DNA of 64,000 bases from UBA11612 sp963662375 (GTDB lineage: Bacteria > Pseudomonadota > Alphaproteobacteria > Rhodospirillales > Rhodospirillaceae), in NCBI GenBank assembly GCA_963662375.2, contig CAXXRP010000005.1:496001-560000 (forward strand). The letters run 5' to 3'. Shown here in pieces: positions 8,809 through 18,111 of this stretch. Every line of letters starts with the position of its first letter. The first letter of the stretch is position 1. A program made the position numbers and the translations under genes. Under the pieces are notes generated by a model that ran no database searches, had not been told where the DNA came from, and saw only the letters and a program-made list of their open reading frames with translations.

Positions 8809-9237
8809 ATGTATCTTCGAACCATAATAGTTGGACTTCTTGGTTTCATAATCACGGGCGGAGCAGCAGTCATTGCGGACAATGCCGTGTGTGGCAACAT
8901 TCGGCTTTCGGCCGCCGAACAATTTCAATGCCGTTATCGCCTCGACAATGCTCTTGGACCGGGAGATGCCCAACGCACACGCAAAGAATTTGAAAACAAG
9001 GTACGCACGGCAACCAACAACTTAATCACGCCGCCGGTAACACTAAGCCTGCTACCACCGTTGCCCAACGGCACTCTCATGCTCCCCCATACGCCGGAGG
9101 TGGTGCCTCGCGAAACCGGTGCCTTACGGCTTCCCAATACGCCGTCGCCCGTTCCGCCAAATGGCGGCGTATTGCGTCTCCCCACCACGCCATTCGGCGT
9201 ACCTGCCTCGGCCAACCTAAAATACGACCATCGGTAG
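8809..9237 (+). CDS. Small secreted proline-rich repeat protein, unknown function
   Basis: Begins at the ATG at 8809, preceded by GGGAG. A longer GTG start at 8788 would spoil the leader. Residues 1-24 (MYLRTIIVGLLGFIITGGAA) form a signal peptide or anchor. A short mixed region with two cysteines follows. The C-terminal half has three degenerate repeats of about 16-17 residues of the form LxLPxTPxxVPxxxG: LMLPHTPEVVP, LRLPNTPSPVP, LRLPTTPFGVP. No family is recognised. It lies just after the exported-looking SDR and may share its transcript. Confidence 0.65.
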   Translation: MYLRTIIVGLLGFIITGGAAVIADNAVCGNIRLSAAEQFQCRYRLDNALGPGDAQRTRKEFENKVRTATNNLITPPVTLSLLPPLPNGTLMLPHTPEVVPRETGALRLPNTPSPVPPNGGVLRLPTTPFGVPASANLKYDHR

Positions 9238-9259
9238 GCGGTCAAAACTTTGGTCTTTG

Positions 9260-9634
9260 TTAGGAGTTGAGGATCAAGACCGAAGCGTTAAGCACGGCTG
9301 CGAAGGCAACCCACAGTCCGCAAGGTTCAAACAATAGCGCCAACACATCATCTAAGGGGCGAAACAACCACCATGTCGCGAAGATTGTGGCAAGAAAGAC
9401 CATCATCTCGCCTAGTGCCAACCCGCCCGCCGAAACCCAAATAAACAGGACCGGTCATCCTAAGTTCAAGGCAAGTTGGACACTGGACGCTGTAAAAGCG
9501 CTCGGGGCTCCACCAAGGCTGACTTTGCGTCACGCCCGCCACCCGGCGATATCCTTGGAGTGAGGCTCGACCGTAGGTAACTGCAATCGGCGGTCGTTAT
9601 AAAAGCCAGGGGTGGCATTTCGAGACCAAGTCAT
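9260..9634 (-). pseudogene. TspO/MBR (tryptophan-rich sensory protein) relic
   Basis: One frame, read leftward from the ATG at 9634, ends in a clear TspO C-terminus: LALGEMMVFLATIFATWWLF followed by LWVAFAAVLNASVLILNS. Upstream, the same frame gives the family-typical VQLALNLG. It is broken by TGA at 9455-9457 (LNLG-stop-PVLF) and TGA at 9530-9532 (GWRA-stop-RKV). At both places the family usually has Trp (TGG), so single G-to-A changes explain them. The N-terminal helix is poorly conserved. TspO proteins bind tetrapyrroles and are membrane proteins; this copy should be non-functional. Confidence 0.65.
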
Positions 9635-9727
9635 GGTAGAGCGCGAGGGGTACAAACAATAAATTATGAACTGAAATTGATCGGATGTTGCCTGGTCGTG
9701 TTGAACCGCCGGGAAATGGGGCAAGCA

Positions 9728-10696
9728 ATGAAATCGGCTCTAATGACAGCGACGATGACGGTGGCGGCACTTCTTTTATCGGGTTGTGTGGCACAAAACG
9801 TCTATTTGATAGAGGACGTGCTGGACGCGCGCGCGGTCTCTGATCACGGGCTTGATCTATTCGTCACCGGCGACGTCGAAGCCGCAATTGCCGCATTTGA
9901 TTCGGTTATAGACTTTGGATCTGTCGACGGTCGCGACTACGCCCGGCGCGCAGCGGCATACGGCACTATGGAGAAATATGACGTAGCCCTAAAAGATGCC
10001 GAGCGGGCCCTCCAGTTGTCGCCAAGAGAGTGGCGTACCCATCTTCAGCGCGCTGTTTTCCACCAACGAACCCATCAGTTCGATGAAGCGATAGCGGATC
10101 TCGACCGGGCCCTTGAAATTAATTCCACTGAAATTGAACTGCTGCGGCGGCGGGCTTACCTAAAAATCCTGGCGGGGCGGTATAGTGATGCCATTGCGGA
10201 TTACAATGGTCTCAGTCGGGCGATGCCCGGATCGGACACAGGCGTACTCGGCCGCGGAGTAGCACTATACCTCGCCGGAGAATGGGATAGCGCTGCGAAC
10301 GCCTTTGCGGATATATTGGACGGCTCGCCCTATGACGGCCTTGCTGCTCTGTGGCTCGCGAAATCGACGCTACGTGCACCAAGACCCATTGGCTGGGGAG
10401 AGTTTGCCAACAATGTCGGCCCCGAACGAGAATGGACAATGGCCAAGTTATTGGTGATCGCGACCGACCAGAATGCTGTAGAGGACGCGATGATTTCTCT
10501 CTACGGCGCAGAGCGGAACTCAAAACCCGACGCCTGCGAGCGGGTGTTGTTCCTGGGTACATGGCGACTGATCAGAAGGGGCGGTGACGGGGCCGAGCGA
10601 GCCTTTAAGGCCGCGCGTCAAGCCTGCCCGGTGGACAGTATCGAAGGTGCCGAAGCCCGAGCCGAGCTGGACCGCCTTGTCGGCGGCGCCCGGTAG
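9728..10696 (+). CDS. TPR-containing lipoprotein
   Basis: The ATG at 9728 gives MKSALMTATMTVAALLLSGC, a lipoprotein signal peptide with lipobox LSGC, so the mature protein is membrane-anchored and faces the periplasm. At least four tetratricopeptide repeats follow (DYARRAAAYGTMEKYDVALK, LQRAVFHQRTHQFDEAIADL, LRRRAYLKILAGRYSDAIAD, GRGVALYLAGEWDSAANAFA), then a helical C-terminal part. It is 322 residues long. TPR lipoproteins usually act as scaffolds in envelope complexes; the partner here is unknown. It is unrelated to the TPR-GT proteins further on, because it has no glycosyltransferase domain. Confidence 0.8.
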   Translation: MKSALMTATMTVAALLLSGCVAQNVYLIEDVLDARAVSDHGLDLFVTGDVEAAIAAFDSVIDFGSVDGRDYARRAAAYGTMEKYDVALKDAERALQLSPREWRTHLQRAVFHQRTHQFDEAIADLDRALEINSTEIELLRRRAYLKILAGRYSDAIADYNGLSRAMPGSDTGVLGRGVALYLAGEWDSAANAFADILDGSPYDGLAALWLAKSTLRAPRPIGWGEFANNVGPEREWTMAKLLVIATDQNAVEDAMISLYGAERNSKPDACERVLFLGTWRLIRRGGDGAERAFKAARQACPVDSIEGAEARAELDRLVGGAR

Positions 10697-11325
10697 CGCC
10701 TGGTGGAGATTATCACGCATTGGCGCAGACCAACGCAGGAGGCGCGCTAGTAAATTACGCTGCGCCTCAATGCAATTTGTCGCACAAGGATTTTAGGCCA
10801 TGGCACCCTTGAAGTTCGCGATCTCCGTTATCATTGGCGCCTGGTAGCGTCGACCACTTGGGCAGCCGACCTGCCGGGTGATCCTGGCGCCGGTCGTGAA
10901 GTTGCGAAAGGCCGTCCTTTTTCGTCCGGCCCTTGCCCAATGAGAAATCTTACTGCAATGCTCGAAAATGAACCGAGGGAAGGTCATCTTGGTGACCACG
11001 CGCAACCCCATCCGTGTCCATATAGAGCCAGCGGTCGGGGCGAGCCATTCTCCTCTAGGAAGAATATGTTAAGGAACGATCAACGCCAATAGAGAGAAGA
11101 GCTTTTTGTTGGAAAACCATTATAAGTTGTGTATTCGGCCAAATCGTATGACATTCTGACTGGCTTTGTGGCGGGATAGAGCTTCGCACCGCCGCCACCT
11201 GCGCTTGCTGATAGAGCCGCGAACTACGGTTGCCGCACAAGGGTTAGATATTGCTATAAAGCAGCGCCTCGTTCCACGCGCAGTTTGGAACGAGGCATTT
11301 ATGATCTTGGAAAGAGGTTTTGTTA
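10697..11325. other. Intergenic region upstream of the autotransporter
   Basis: About 630 bases with no recognisable gene. The last 60 bases carry an AT-rich TATAAA at 11255-11260 and a perfect inverted repeat (listed separately). The region probably holds the promoter and leader of the autotransporter gene. The remainder gives no protein similarity I can recognise in either direction. Confidence 0.5.
11266..11296 (+). promoter_or_regulatory. 11-bp perfect inverted repeat in the autotransporter leader
   Basis: GCCTCGTTCCA (11266-11276) and TGGAACGAGGC (11286-11296) are perfectly complementary around a 9-base loop. It lies 29 bases before the autotransporter ATG and a few bases after a TATAAA box. 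It could be an operator, a leader hairpin that affects translation or stability, or a weak attenuator; only ATTT follows it, so a strong terminator is unlikely. Confidence 0.5.
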
Positions 11326-14300
11326 ATGGGCGCCCGTACTCCGTTAAAAGTCGTTGGTCCGATGCTCCTTTGGGCGACCGCCATTTCGACGATGAGTGTG
11401 CCATTGGCGCATGCTGGCGATCTCACTATCAGCGATTCAAGAACCGAGTCGGTAGACACGCTGACTGGTGACGGCGAAGGGCCTGGCACGATTATTATCG
11501 ATTCCACCGGCTCAATCCAAACTCCAATCGGACCACCGGGCACCGTGATCATACTCTCAGATCACTCAGTTTCAAACTCGGGTACTATAACCGCTCTCGG
11601 GAGTTCAACGTCGGGTATCCTAGGATTTTTGACGAACGTCGACCCAGATACAAACGAACAAACACCGCTCAATTTGACCAGCTCGATCGTCAATCTTGGC
11701 TCGATTGGTGTAGGCGACCCTGTCGGCGATCTCGACGATAGTTTCTCTGCTTTTAATGCGGGTATTCGCGTTAGTGGCCTCGGTACATTCATAGGCGACA
11801 TCAGTAACGGAACGATTGCCGACCTTAGCGCTAGCATCAGCGTTGACGGCGCATCGTCGTACGGCATTGCGGTGGAAGCCGACATGATCGGAGATATCGT
11901 CAACTACGGCCGCATTGATGTAACCGGGCGAAGTTCATTCGGCTTTATGTCCACCGGCCACATCACGGGATCGATCGAGACCGATGGAACGATAACCGCT
12001 CAGAACCATCAGGGCTCTGGCGTGTATATCGGCGGCGGCCTTGACGGCACATATACCCACATCGGCGGCATCGTGGTCGGGCTTGCTTCACAGGTGTTGA
12101 GCCGCGACGGTTTTACTTTTACCCGGCTACCGGCAATATTGGGGCGGAACGGGATATGGATTGCCTCCGATGTTACGGGGGGGGTCTTGTTGCAGGGTAA
12201 CGGCTCTACTATGACCCAAGAATCGCAGGACGCCTTTTTAGCGGCATCAGGCGCCCTAGATTCAACTATAACTTTAATTAGCCGGGGACCAGGCATCTTC
12301 ATAACACCGGGAGGCCCAAGCAACGCCGTCAACAATATTACCGTTGGTCCGCGTGCGGGTGAAAACGGCTTTAGCTTCGTGAACAGGGGCAACGTCGTGG
12401 TGAACGGCACTCAGGGTGGAGTCAATGCAAGCGCTTTCGACATTGAAGGAGTTATCAGCGGAGAAACGATCTATACCGCGACCCTTCAGGGCGGATTTTG
12501 GAACGATGGCGGCGACATCGGTGTCTCTGCGTTGGATGGTTCAGCAACCGCAATGCGCGTCGGTAATCACGGTGTCGTCACTTCAATCCGGAATGATGGA
12601 GACCTCTCGGTTTTTACTGTAGATTCGACCTCTCGAACGATTGACGACTTCGTCGGTGAATTGGGAGGAGACGGGTACGCAGTTCTCGTTGAAGCCAGTG
12701 GCGGGCTAAATTCATTCACGAATAGTGGATTGATTAACATTAATGTTAAGGGCCCGACGTCTTCGGCATACGGCATTGTCGACCGCTCTGGCACGCTAAC
12801 GAACTTTGAAAACAACGGTACCATTGAAGCCGTCAACCCGGAAGACAGCACTGGCGAGACCGTAGCTGTAGATTTGAGCGCCAACATTTCCGGCCTTTCC
12901 TTCGCCAACTCGGGAACAATCACTGGAGAGGTTCTACTGGGGGCTGGTAATCAAACAGTGTCCCTCGTCGGCGGCACGATTACCGGTAACCTGACATTCC
13001 AGGCCGGAAGCGTGAGGTCAGGTAGCAGCTCGTTGGCAGTGGACGGCGGAACTGTGACCGGCCGTGTGAGCCTAGGCAGTGGAAATCACATCCTAACCTT
13101 ACTGAACGGGGCCGACCTGGATGGGGGAGTGGTTCAAGGCACCGGCAGGCTTGATCTAAGCATGAGCCAATCGCGAATGATGGTTCTCGACGTTTCGCCG
13201 TTGGCGGTCAGCACGGCAACTGTAGGTGCGGGATCCAGGTTGACGTTCAATATTTCGGGCGGCGGCCAGGCAGCTGGCGCGGCGATGCTTGATTCGATTG
13301 GGCAAATAGTTATCGACGCAGATGCCCGCCTCAACGCGACCGTATCGGGCATCATCGATGCCACGCAAACCTATACTCTCGTCCGGGCCGGTTCACTTAG
13401 CTTGGGAGCACCGTTGAGTGAAATCGTAACGCCGTTCAATTCCTTTATGAATAATATCGATTTTTCGATCAGCCCAACAGACTCGAACGTGATCTTGTTA
13501 TCGGTAGAGCGGAAAACAACTGAGCAGCTTGGCTTAGGGCCAAATTCCTCAGCAATTTATAATTCATTCACGACCGCGCTTAACAGCGATACGCCTGTGG
13601 CCAAAGCGCTATCATCTCTGCAAACACAAGAAGAATTTTCTGCAGGCATCCGTCAACTCCTGCCTGACACCAGCGGCGCTACTTTGCAGGCCGCGCTCAA
13701 CAACCAAGATATGGGAACAGGTATGATTCGCCGGCGCCTCGTGGCCGTGGCGAAAAGCGGGTTGCCAAACCACGCGCAAGGTGACGTTGCCGGGTTTTGG
13801 GTGCAGGCAATAGGCGGGTTCGCGTCCCAGGACGCGAACGGCGAACAAGCCGGCTTTTCCGTTTGGGGCCTTGGCATAGCCCTTGGCGCCGATATGCCCG
13901 TTCTTGACCGGGCCCACATTGGCTTTAGTCTGATGGAGTCGTGGCAATCCGCATCTCTACGCGTCTCCAACACTTCGCCTGTAGAGTTCTATACAACGCA
14001 GCTGAGCGCATACGGGCACCATCAAAATGACCACTTCTATACACAAGCCATACTAACCGCGGCGTACAACACCTACGAGACCCAACGAAACGTGGAGTTC
14101 GGTGGCCTCCAGCGTTCCGCCCTCGGTAAATGGAATGGATACCAATGGGGGGGCTCCCTGGAAACTGGTGCTTTTTTCAATTGGGACCTGTATCAAATCT
14201 CGCCGTATATTCGCGGCGCATACGTAAGCGTTCACGAAGACGGCTACACCGAAACTTTGGGTGGCGGGGGAATCAATCTAGTTGTGAGCGATAAAAATGC

Positions 14301-14619
14301 AGATTCAATCCGTGGGTCTGTTGGTTTCGCGTTGGATCGTGATTTCCCCATTTTTTACGATTCATACGTGGAGGCGGAGATACGCGCTAATTACACACGA
14401 GACATTCTTAACGATCCAGTATCTGTTGCCGGGAACTTCGTGACGGGAGATACGCCGTTTACCGTGTCCGGTAACAAGCGCAGTCCAAATCGCATCAACT
14501 TAGGTGTAGGGATCGCCCACAAGGATAGCTACTCGTCCATAAGCGTCGATTACGACACGGAAATAGCAAGCGGCTATATGTCACACACCGCCACGATCAC
14601 GGCGCGGTTCAGGTTTTAG
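11326..14619 (+). CDS. Autotransporter (type Va) with C-terminal beta-barrel
   Basis: An outer-membrane autotransporter of 1097 residues. The ATG at 11326 follows AAAGAGG. Residues 1-30 form a signal peptide ending near VPLAHA. The passenger (about 30-790) is rich in Gly, Ser, Thr and Asn with repeated SGTITG/NNGTIE-like turns, typical of a right-handed beta-helix. The last 270 residues, from GFWVQAIGGFASQ to the terminal HTATITARFRF, form the translocator barrel with a C-terminal Phe for BAM recognition. No protease catalytic triad is obvious. An adhesin or surface-structure role is likely but unproven. The gene stands alone, with an inverted repeat in its leader. Confidence 0.93.
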   Translation: MGARTPLKVVGPMLLWATAISTMSVPLAHAGDLTISDSRTESVDTLTGDGEGPGTIIIDSTGSIQTPIGPPGTVIILSDHSVSNSGTITALGSSTSGILGFLTNVDPDTNEQTPLNLTSSIVNLGSIGVGDPVGDLDDSFSAFNAGIRVSGLGTFIGDISNGTIADLSASISVDGASSYGIAVEADMIGDIVNYGRIDVTGRSSFGFMSTGHITGSIETDGTITAQNHQGSGVYIGGGLDGTYTHIGGIVVGLASQVLSRDGFTFTRLPAILGRNGIWIASDVTGGVLLQGNGSTMTQESQDAFLAASGALDSTITLISRGPGIFITPGGPSNAVNNITVGPRAGENGFSFVNRGNVVVNGTQGGVNASAFDIEGVISGETIYTATLQGGFWNDGGDIGVSALDGSATAMRVGNHGVVTSIRNDGDLSVFTVDSTSRTIDDFVGELGGDGYAVLVEASGGLNSFTNSGLININVKGPTSSAYGIVDRSGTLTNFENNGTIEAVNPEDSTGETVAVDLSANISGLSFANSGTITGEVLLGAGNQTVSLVGGTITGNLTFQAGSVRSGSSSLAVDGGTVTGRVSLGSGNHILTLLNGADLDGGVVQGTGRLDLSMSQSRMMVLDVSPLAVSTATVGAGSRLTFNISGGGQAAGAAMLDSIGQIVIDADARLNATVSGIIDATQTYTLVRAGSLSLGAPLSEIVTPFNSFMNNIDFSISPTDSNVILLSVERKTTEQLGLGPNSSAIYNSFTTALNSDTPVAKALSSLQTQEEFSAGIRQLLPDTSGATLQAALNNQDMGTGMIRRRLVAVAKSGLPNHAQGDVAGFWVQAIGGFASQDANGEQAGFSVWGLGIALGADMPVLDRAHIGFSLMESWQSASLRVSNTSPVEFYTTQLSAYGHHQNDHFYTQAILTAAYNTYETQRNVEFGGLQRSALGKWNGYQWGGSLETGAFFNWDLYQISPYIRGAYVSVHEDGYTETLGGGGINLVVSDKNADSIRGSVGFALDRDFPIFYDSYVEAEIRANYTRDILNDPVSVAGNFVTGDTPFTVSGNKRSPNRINLGVGIAHKDSYSSISVDYDTEIASGYMSHTATITARFRF

Positions 14620-14684
14620 GGGTGGGGTGCTCTGCCGCGACGTAGTCCCGTCAGCCGCGGCGGCCCTTATCGATGTCTAAAGCT

Positions 14685-15176
14685 CTAGAGTTGCGTCGGA
14701 TTGGGGATATCGCCGTACACGTCCTTGGGATCGAACGTTTTCTCAGCTTCTTCGAACGACAGGCGCTCTACCGCAGATTCCACGTTTCCGCCCAAAGGCA
14801 CGGACCTGTAGAAGCACGAACGGTAACCCACGTGACAGCTGGCACCCGACCCCCCAACCTGAACGCGTAACCACACAGCGTCCTGGTCATCGTCAATGCG
14901 CATTTCCACAACCCGCTGCACAAACCCGCTGGTGGCGCCCTTCCGCCAAAGCGCATTGCGGCTGCGACTCCAGTAATAAGCCTCGGCTGTCTCTATGGTT
15001 TTGGCGAGCGCCTCTGCGTTCATGTAGCCATGCATCAAAAGCTCGCCGGTCACGGCGTCCGTCGTTACAACAGGAATAAGCCCCTGGTCGTTGAGTCTAG
15101 GCGCAAGGGTCTTCCCCTCCTCCACTTGTTCGACGCTGACTCCGCGACCGAAAACAGACTGTCGTTGGCTTGTCAT
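14685..15176 (-). CDS. hisI: Phosphoribosyl-AMP cyclohydrolase
   Basis: HisI opens the adenine ring of PR-AMP, the third step of histidine synthesis. The product has 163 residues without a HisE domain, as usual in alphaproteobacteria. Motifs: GLIPVVTTDAVTGELLMHGYMN, YWSRSRNALWRKGATSG, the metal-binding DDDQDAVW, and the zinc-binding SCHVGYRSCFYR. The start at 15176 (MTSQRQSVF) is chosen over longer in-frame starts, which add a low-complexity basic stretch. It converges with the autotransporter gene. Confidence 0.95.
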   Translation of the reverse strand: MTSQRQSVFGRGVSVEQVEEGKTLAPRLNDQGLIPVVTTDAVTGELLMHGYMNAEALAKTIETAEAYYWSRSRNALWRKGATSGFVQRVVEMRIDDDQDAVWLRVQVGGSGASCHVGYRSCFYRSVPLGGNVESAVERLSFEEAEKTFDPKDVYGDIPNPTQL

Positions 15177-15393
15177 AGTTCGCATCCCAAAACTGGTTCT
15201 CGATCCCCGTAAGCGATGAGGTGCTGATGCCGCCTTACGCCTCATTTGTCAACGGCGGTGGATCAGCAATCATCCGGAAACCTGGTTAGGCCAACGCAAT
15301 GTAGTCCCCATTCCTGGCTTTGCAATCTCAAAGCTGATGCGCTATAGCCCAACCCCACATACTTCTCCCCAGTTCTGTGCACCGCGCTGGCAA

Positions 15394-16779
15394 ATGCCCT
15401 TGTTTCTTTACAATACTTTGACCCGCGCGAAACAGGCGTTTGAACCCGCTGATCCTGGCCGGATCACGATGTATGTCTGCGGCGTCACCATTTATAGCTA
15501 CGCTCATATCGGCAATGCCCGCCCGGCGGTAGTTTTCGATATTCTTTATCGTCTACTGCGTCATCAATTCGGCGCCAAGAGTGTAATTTACGCGAACAAT
15601 TACACGGACGTAGACGACAAGATCAACGCTGCCGCAAGGGAGCAAGGCCTTCCTATATCAGCGATCACAAGCAAGTTTAAGGAAATTTACCGCCAGGATA
15701 TGGACGCCCTGGGTGTTATGGCACCCACTCTCGAGCTTTGCGCGACCGACCATATCACGCAGATGGTCGACATGATTGACCGACTCATTAAAACTGGACA
15801 TGCGTATGAGGCAGAAGGGCATGTACTTTTCCACGTGCCGTCGTTTGACGGTTATGGTCGGCTTTCTGGACGCAACCGCGATGACATGATCGCCGGCGCG
15901 CGTGTAGACGTCGCACCCTACAAGAAAGATGCGGCGGATTTTGTCTTGTGGAAACCCTCGACACCCGACCTACCGGGGTGGGATAGCCCCTGGGGGCGAG
16001 GCCGCCCGGGCTGGCACATCGAGTGCTCTAGCATGATCGAAACCCATCTGGGCGAGACCGTCGATATCCACGGAGGTGGAAACGATCTTATATTTCCCCA
16101 CCATGAGAACGAGTTGGCGCAGAGCACCTGCGCACATGAGGGAGCGGTCTATGCGCGCCTTTGGTTACACAACGGCTTGCTTACAATGAATAAGGAAAAG
16201 ATGGCGAAATCCTTAGGGAATTTCGTGACCGTCCATGATTTGCTTAAAACCCACCGAGGAGAGGCCATTCGCCTAGCGTTACTATCAGCGCATTACCGGC
16301 AACCCCTGGAGTGGTCTGACGAAGCCATAGACCAGGCTCGACGACGCTTGGACGGGCTCTACGACTTCCTAGATCATCTGAGCGTATATCCTGACGAGGA
16401 TGTCGAGGCCCCGGCGGCACTCATGGATGCACTGCTAGACGATCTCAATACGCCGAAAGCTTTAGCTGTGTTGTCTGAGATGGCCTCTCTAACAGCAGGA
16501 AAACGTGCTGCGAGTGACGCTGTCACGACGAAAAATGAGCTTCGCGCGGCTGGAAGACTTCTGGGCATTCTGCAGGAAACCCCAGATACCTGGCTTAGGG
16601 CGGGACCGGACCGGGAAAAAATCCAAGCTTTGGTAGACGAACGCGAGGCCGCACGGAAAGAAGGAGATTTCGGCAAGGCCGATGCCATACGCGGCAAACT
16701 TACCGCACGGGGTATCGAGGTTCGCGATAGCGCGGACGCTCCGCCCAGATGGATTCGCCGGGCGATCCCGCATGCGTGA
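15394..16779 (+). CDS. cysS: Cysteinyl-tRNA synthetase
   Basis: Class I aminoacyl-tRNA synthetase of 461 residues. The start MPLFLYNTL at 15394 matches the family N-terminus. Motifs: zinc and adenylate site MYVCGVTIYSYAHIGNAR (HIGN variant of HIGH), YTDVDDKIN, GRPGWHIECSSM, GGNDLIFPHHENE, and KMAKSLGNF (variant of KMSKS). The C-terminal tRNA-binding part ends DAIRGKLTARGIEVRD as usual, followed by a short basic tail. The last bases overlap the argE start by 8 nt, so the two are translationally coupled. Confidence 0.97.
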   Translation: MPLFLYNTLTRAKQAFEPADPGRITMYVCGVTIYSYAHIGNARPAVVFDILYRLLRHQFGAKSVIYANNYTDVDDKINAAAREQGLPISAITSKFKEIYRQDMDALGVMAPTLELCATDHITQMVDMIDRLIKTGHAYEAEGHVLFHVPSFDGYGRLSGRNRDDMIAGARVDVAPYKKDAADFVLWKPSTPDLPGWDSPWGRGRPGWHIECSSMIETHLGETVDIHGGGNDLIFPHHENELAQSTCAHEGAVYARLWLHNGLLTMNKEKMAKSLGNFVTVHDLLKTHRGEAIRLALLSAHYRQPLEWSDEAIDQARRRLDGLYDFLDHLSVYPDEDVEAPAALMDALLDDLNTPKALAVLSEMASLTAGKRAASDAVTTKNELRAAGRLLGILQETPDTWLRAGPDREKIQALVDEREAARKEGDFGKADAIRGKLTARGIEVRDSADAPPRWIRRAIPHA

Positions 16780-17944
16780 CCTCACAGCTCTAACCGCACG
16801 ATCCGTCACCATGTTGGAAAAACTGGTAGCTTTCGATACGGTATCGCGCAACTCGAATCTGAATTTGATTGCCTTTATTCAGCAGCTTCTGCGGGATCAC
16901 GGCATCAGCAGCGAACTCGTTCACAACACAGATCACACCAAAGCAAATCTTTTAGCGACAATCGGTCCGTCTACGCAGGGTGGCGTTGTGCTTTCGGGCC
17001 ACACGGACGTAGTCCCCATCGACAATCAGGATTGGCATTCCGATCCGTTCACGGTGGCGAAGCGAGACGGGCGGCTCTACGGCCGGGGCACCGCCGATAT
17101 GAAAACGTTCATCGCCATTGTTCTCGGAGCTCTCGACACAGCAACACAAGCTCAGCTCAAGGCTCCTATTCACCTCGCGTTTTCGTATGACGAGGAAGTG
17201 GGTTGTATCGGCGTCCCGTCTCTGATCCGGGTAATCAAGAAAGCTGTTCCGAAGCCGCGCGCGGTCATCGTCGGTGAGCCGACAGGAATGAAAGTAGTAA
17301 GCGCCCAAAAAGGCATTACCGACGTCCGCACGGTTGTGACCGGTCACGAGACGCATTCTTCGCAGACACACCGCGGCGTAAGTGCCGTCATGGTAGCGTC
17401 GGGACTCATTCAATATATTCAATCGCTCGCCGCCGACACTGCGGCCAAGGGACCACACGACCATCATTTTGAACCTCACCATACGACCATCTCTGTCAAT
17501 GTCATCGAGGGCGGAACGGCTGTGAACATCATGGCTGGTCACTGTGCATTCCAATGGGACATCCGCTCACTACCGTCAGACAATCCGATGGCCTATGTCG
17601 CGCAGTTCAACAGATATTGCAGAGACACCGTGCTTCCTCGCCTGCATGCCATAGCGCCGACTTGCCGCATAGAGTCATCAGTTCAAGCCGGAGCCCCTCC
17701 ATTACGATTTGAACCGGAGTCTGAAGCAGAGCAACTTTGCCGAATGCTGACGGGAGACAACGAAGTGCGCGCCGTCAGCTATGCGGCTGAAGCTGGCCAT
17801 TTTCAACAGAACGATCTGTCAGCTGTTATCTGCGGACCGGGATTTATTGCCCAAGCGCATCAACCGAACGAATTCATTTCAATCGAGCAGGTAACTATCG
17901 GAACCCAATTTTTTTACGACCTCGTTGACCATCTCAGCCGGTAA
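16772..17944 (+). CDS. argE: Acetylornithine deacetylase (M20 family)
   Basis: Hydrolyses N-acetylornithine to ornithine in arginine synthesis. It has 390 residues and starts at the ATG at 16772, inside the end of cysS. M20 metallopeptidase motifs are seen: LSGHTDVVP (first metal His/Asp), GRLYGRGTADMKTF (bridging Asp), SYDEEVGCIG (catalytic Glu pair), VIVGEPTGMK, and a late AGHFQQND..GPGFIAQAHQPNE segment carrying the last His ligand. The layout fits ArgE rather than DapE. M20 specificity is hard to fix by eye, but the alphaproteobacterial ArgE form is the best match. Confidence 0.88.
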   Translation: MRDLTALTARSVTMLEKLVAFDTVSRNSNLNLIAFIQQLLRDHGISSELVHNTDHTKANLLATIGPSTQGGVVLSGHTDVVPIDNQDWHSDPFTVAKRDGRLYGRGTADMKTFIAIVLGALDTATQAQLKAPIHLAFSYDEEVGCIGVPSLIRVIKKAVPKPRAVIVGEPTGMKVVSAQKGITDVRTVVTGHETHSSQTHRGVSAVMVASGLIQYIQSLAADTAAKGPHDHHFEPHHTTISVNVIEGGTAVNIMAGHCAFQWDIRSLPSDNPMAYVAQFNRYCRDTVLPRLHAIAPTCRIESSVQAGAPPLRFEPESEAEQLCRMLTGDNEVRAVSYAAEAGHFQQNDLSAVICGPGFIAQAHQPNEFISIEQVTIGTQFFYDLVDHLSR

Positions 17945-18111
17945 GCACCCAATCTCGGCCTCGTCATTTTTTCCCGCCGGCACCGCATATTTTTTGCGCT
18001 CGTAGCTGCCGGTGTAGATTCCCGCTTGCTCTAGTAAGTGGTTTAGAGAGTGTGGTCGATCTCTTGGCGCCGGATCAGCTTCAGGTTCTACCATTTGGTA
18101 ATGACGGGATC

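Noticed and set aside
9080..9210. LPNTP/LPTTP motifs as sortase sites
   Set aside because: They lack the Gly of LPXTG, are internal and repeated, no C-terminal membrane anchor follows, and the organism appears Gram-negative.
4962..9532. TGA read as Trp (genetic code change), suggested by TGA at Trp positions in orfA and tspO
   Set aside because: murA, kamA, cysS and other intact genes end properly at TGA, so TGA is a stop; the relics are better explained as pseudogenes.
13134..13973. Leftward frames of 70-111 codons inside the autotransporter
   Set aside because: Composition is that of the complementary strand of a Gly/Ser/Thr-rich gene; no start signals or protein similarity.
17879..18094. 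Leftward 71-codon frame after argE with YTGSYERKKYAVPAGKN
   Set aside because: Some protein-like character, but it overlaps the argE end, has no clear start and matches no family I know; mentioned only beside the 18.1 kb gene.
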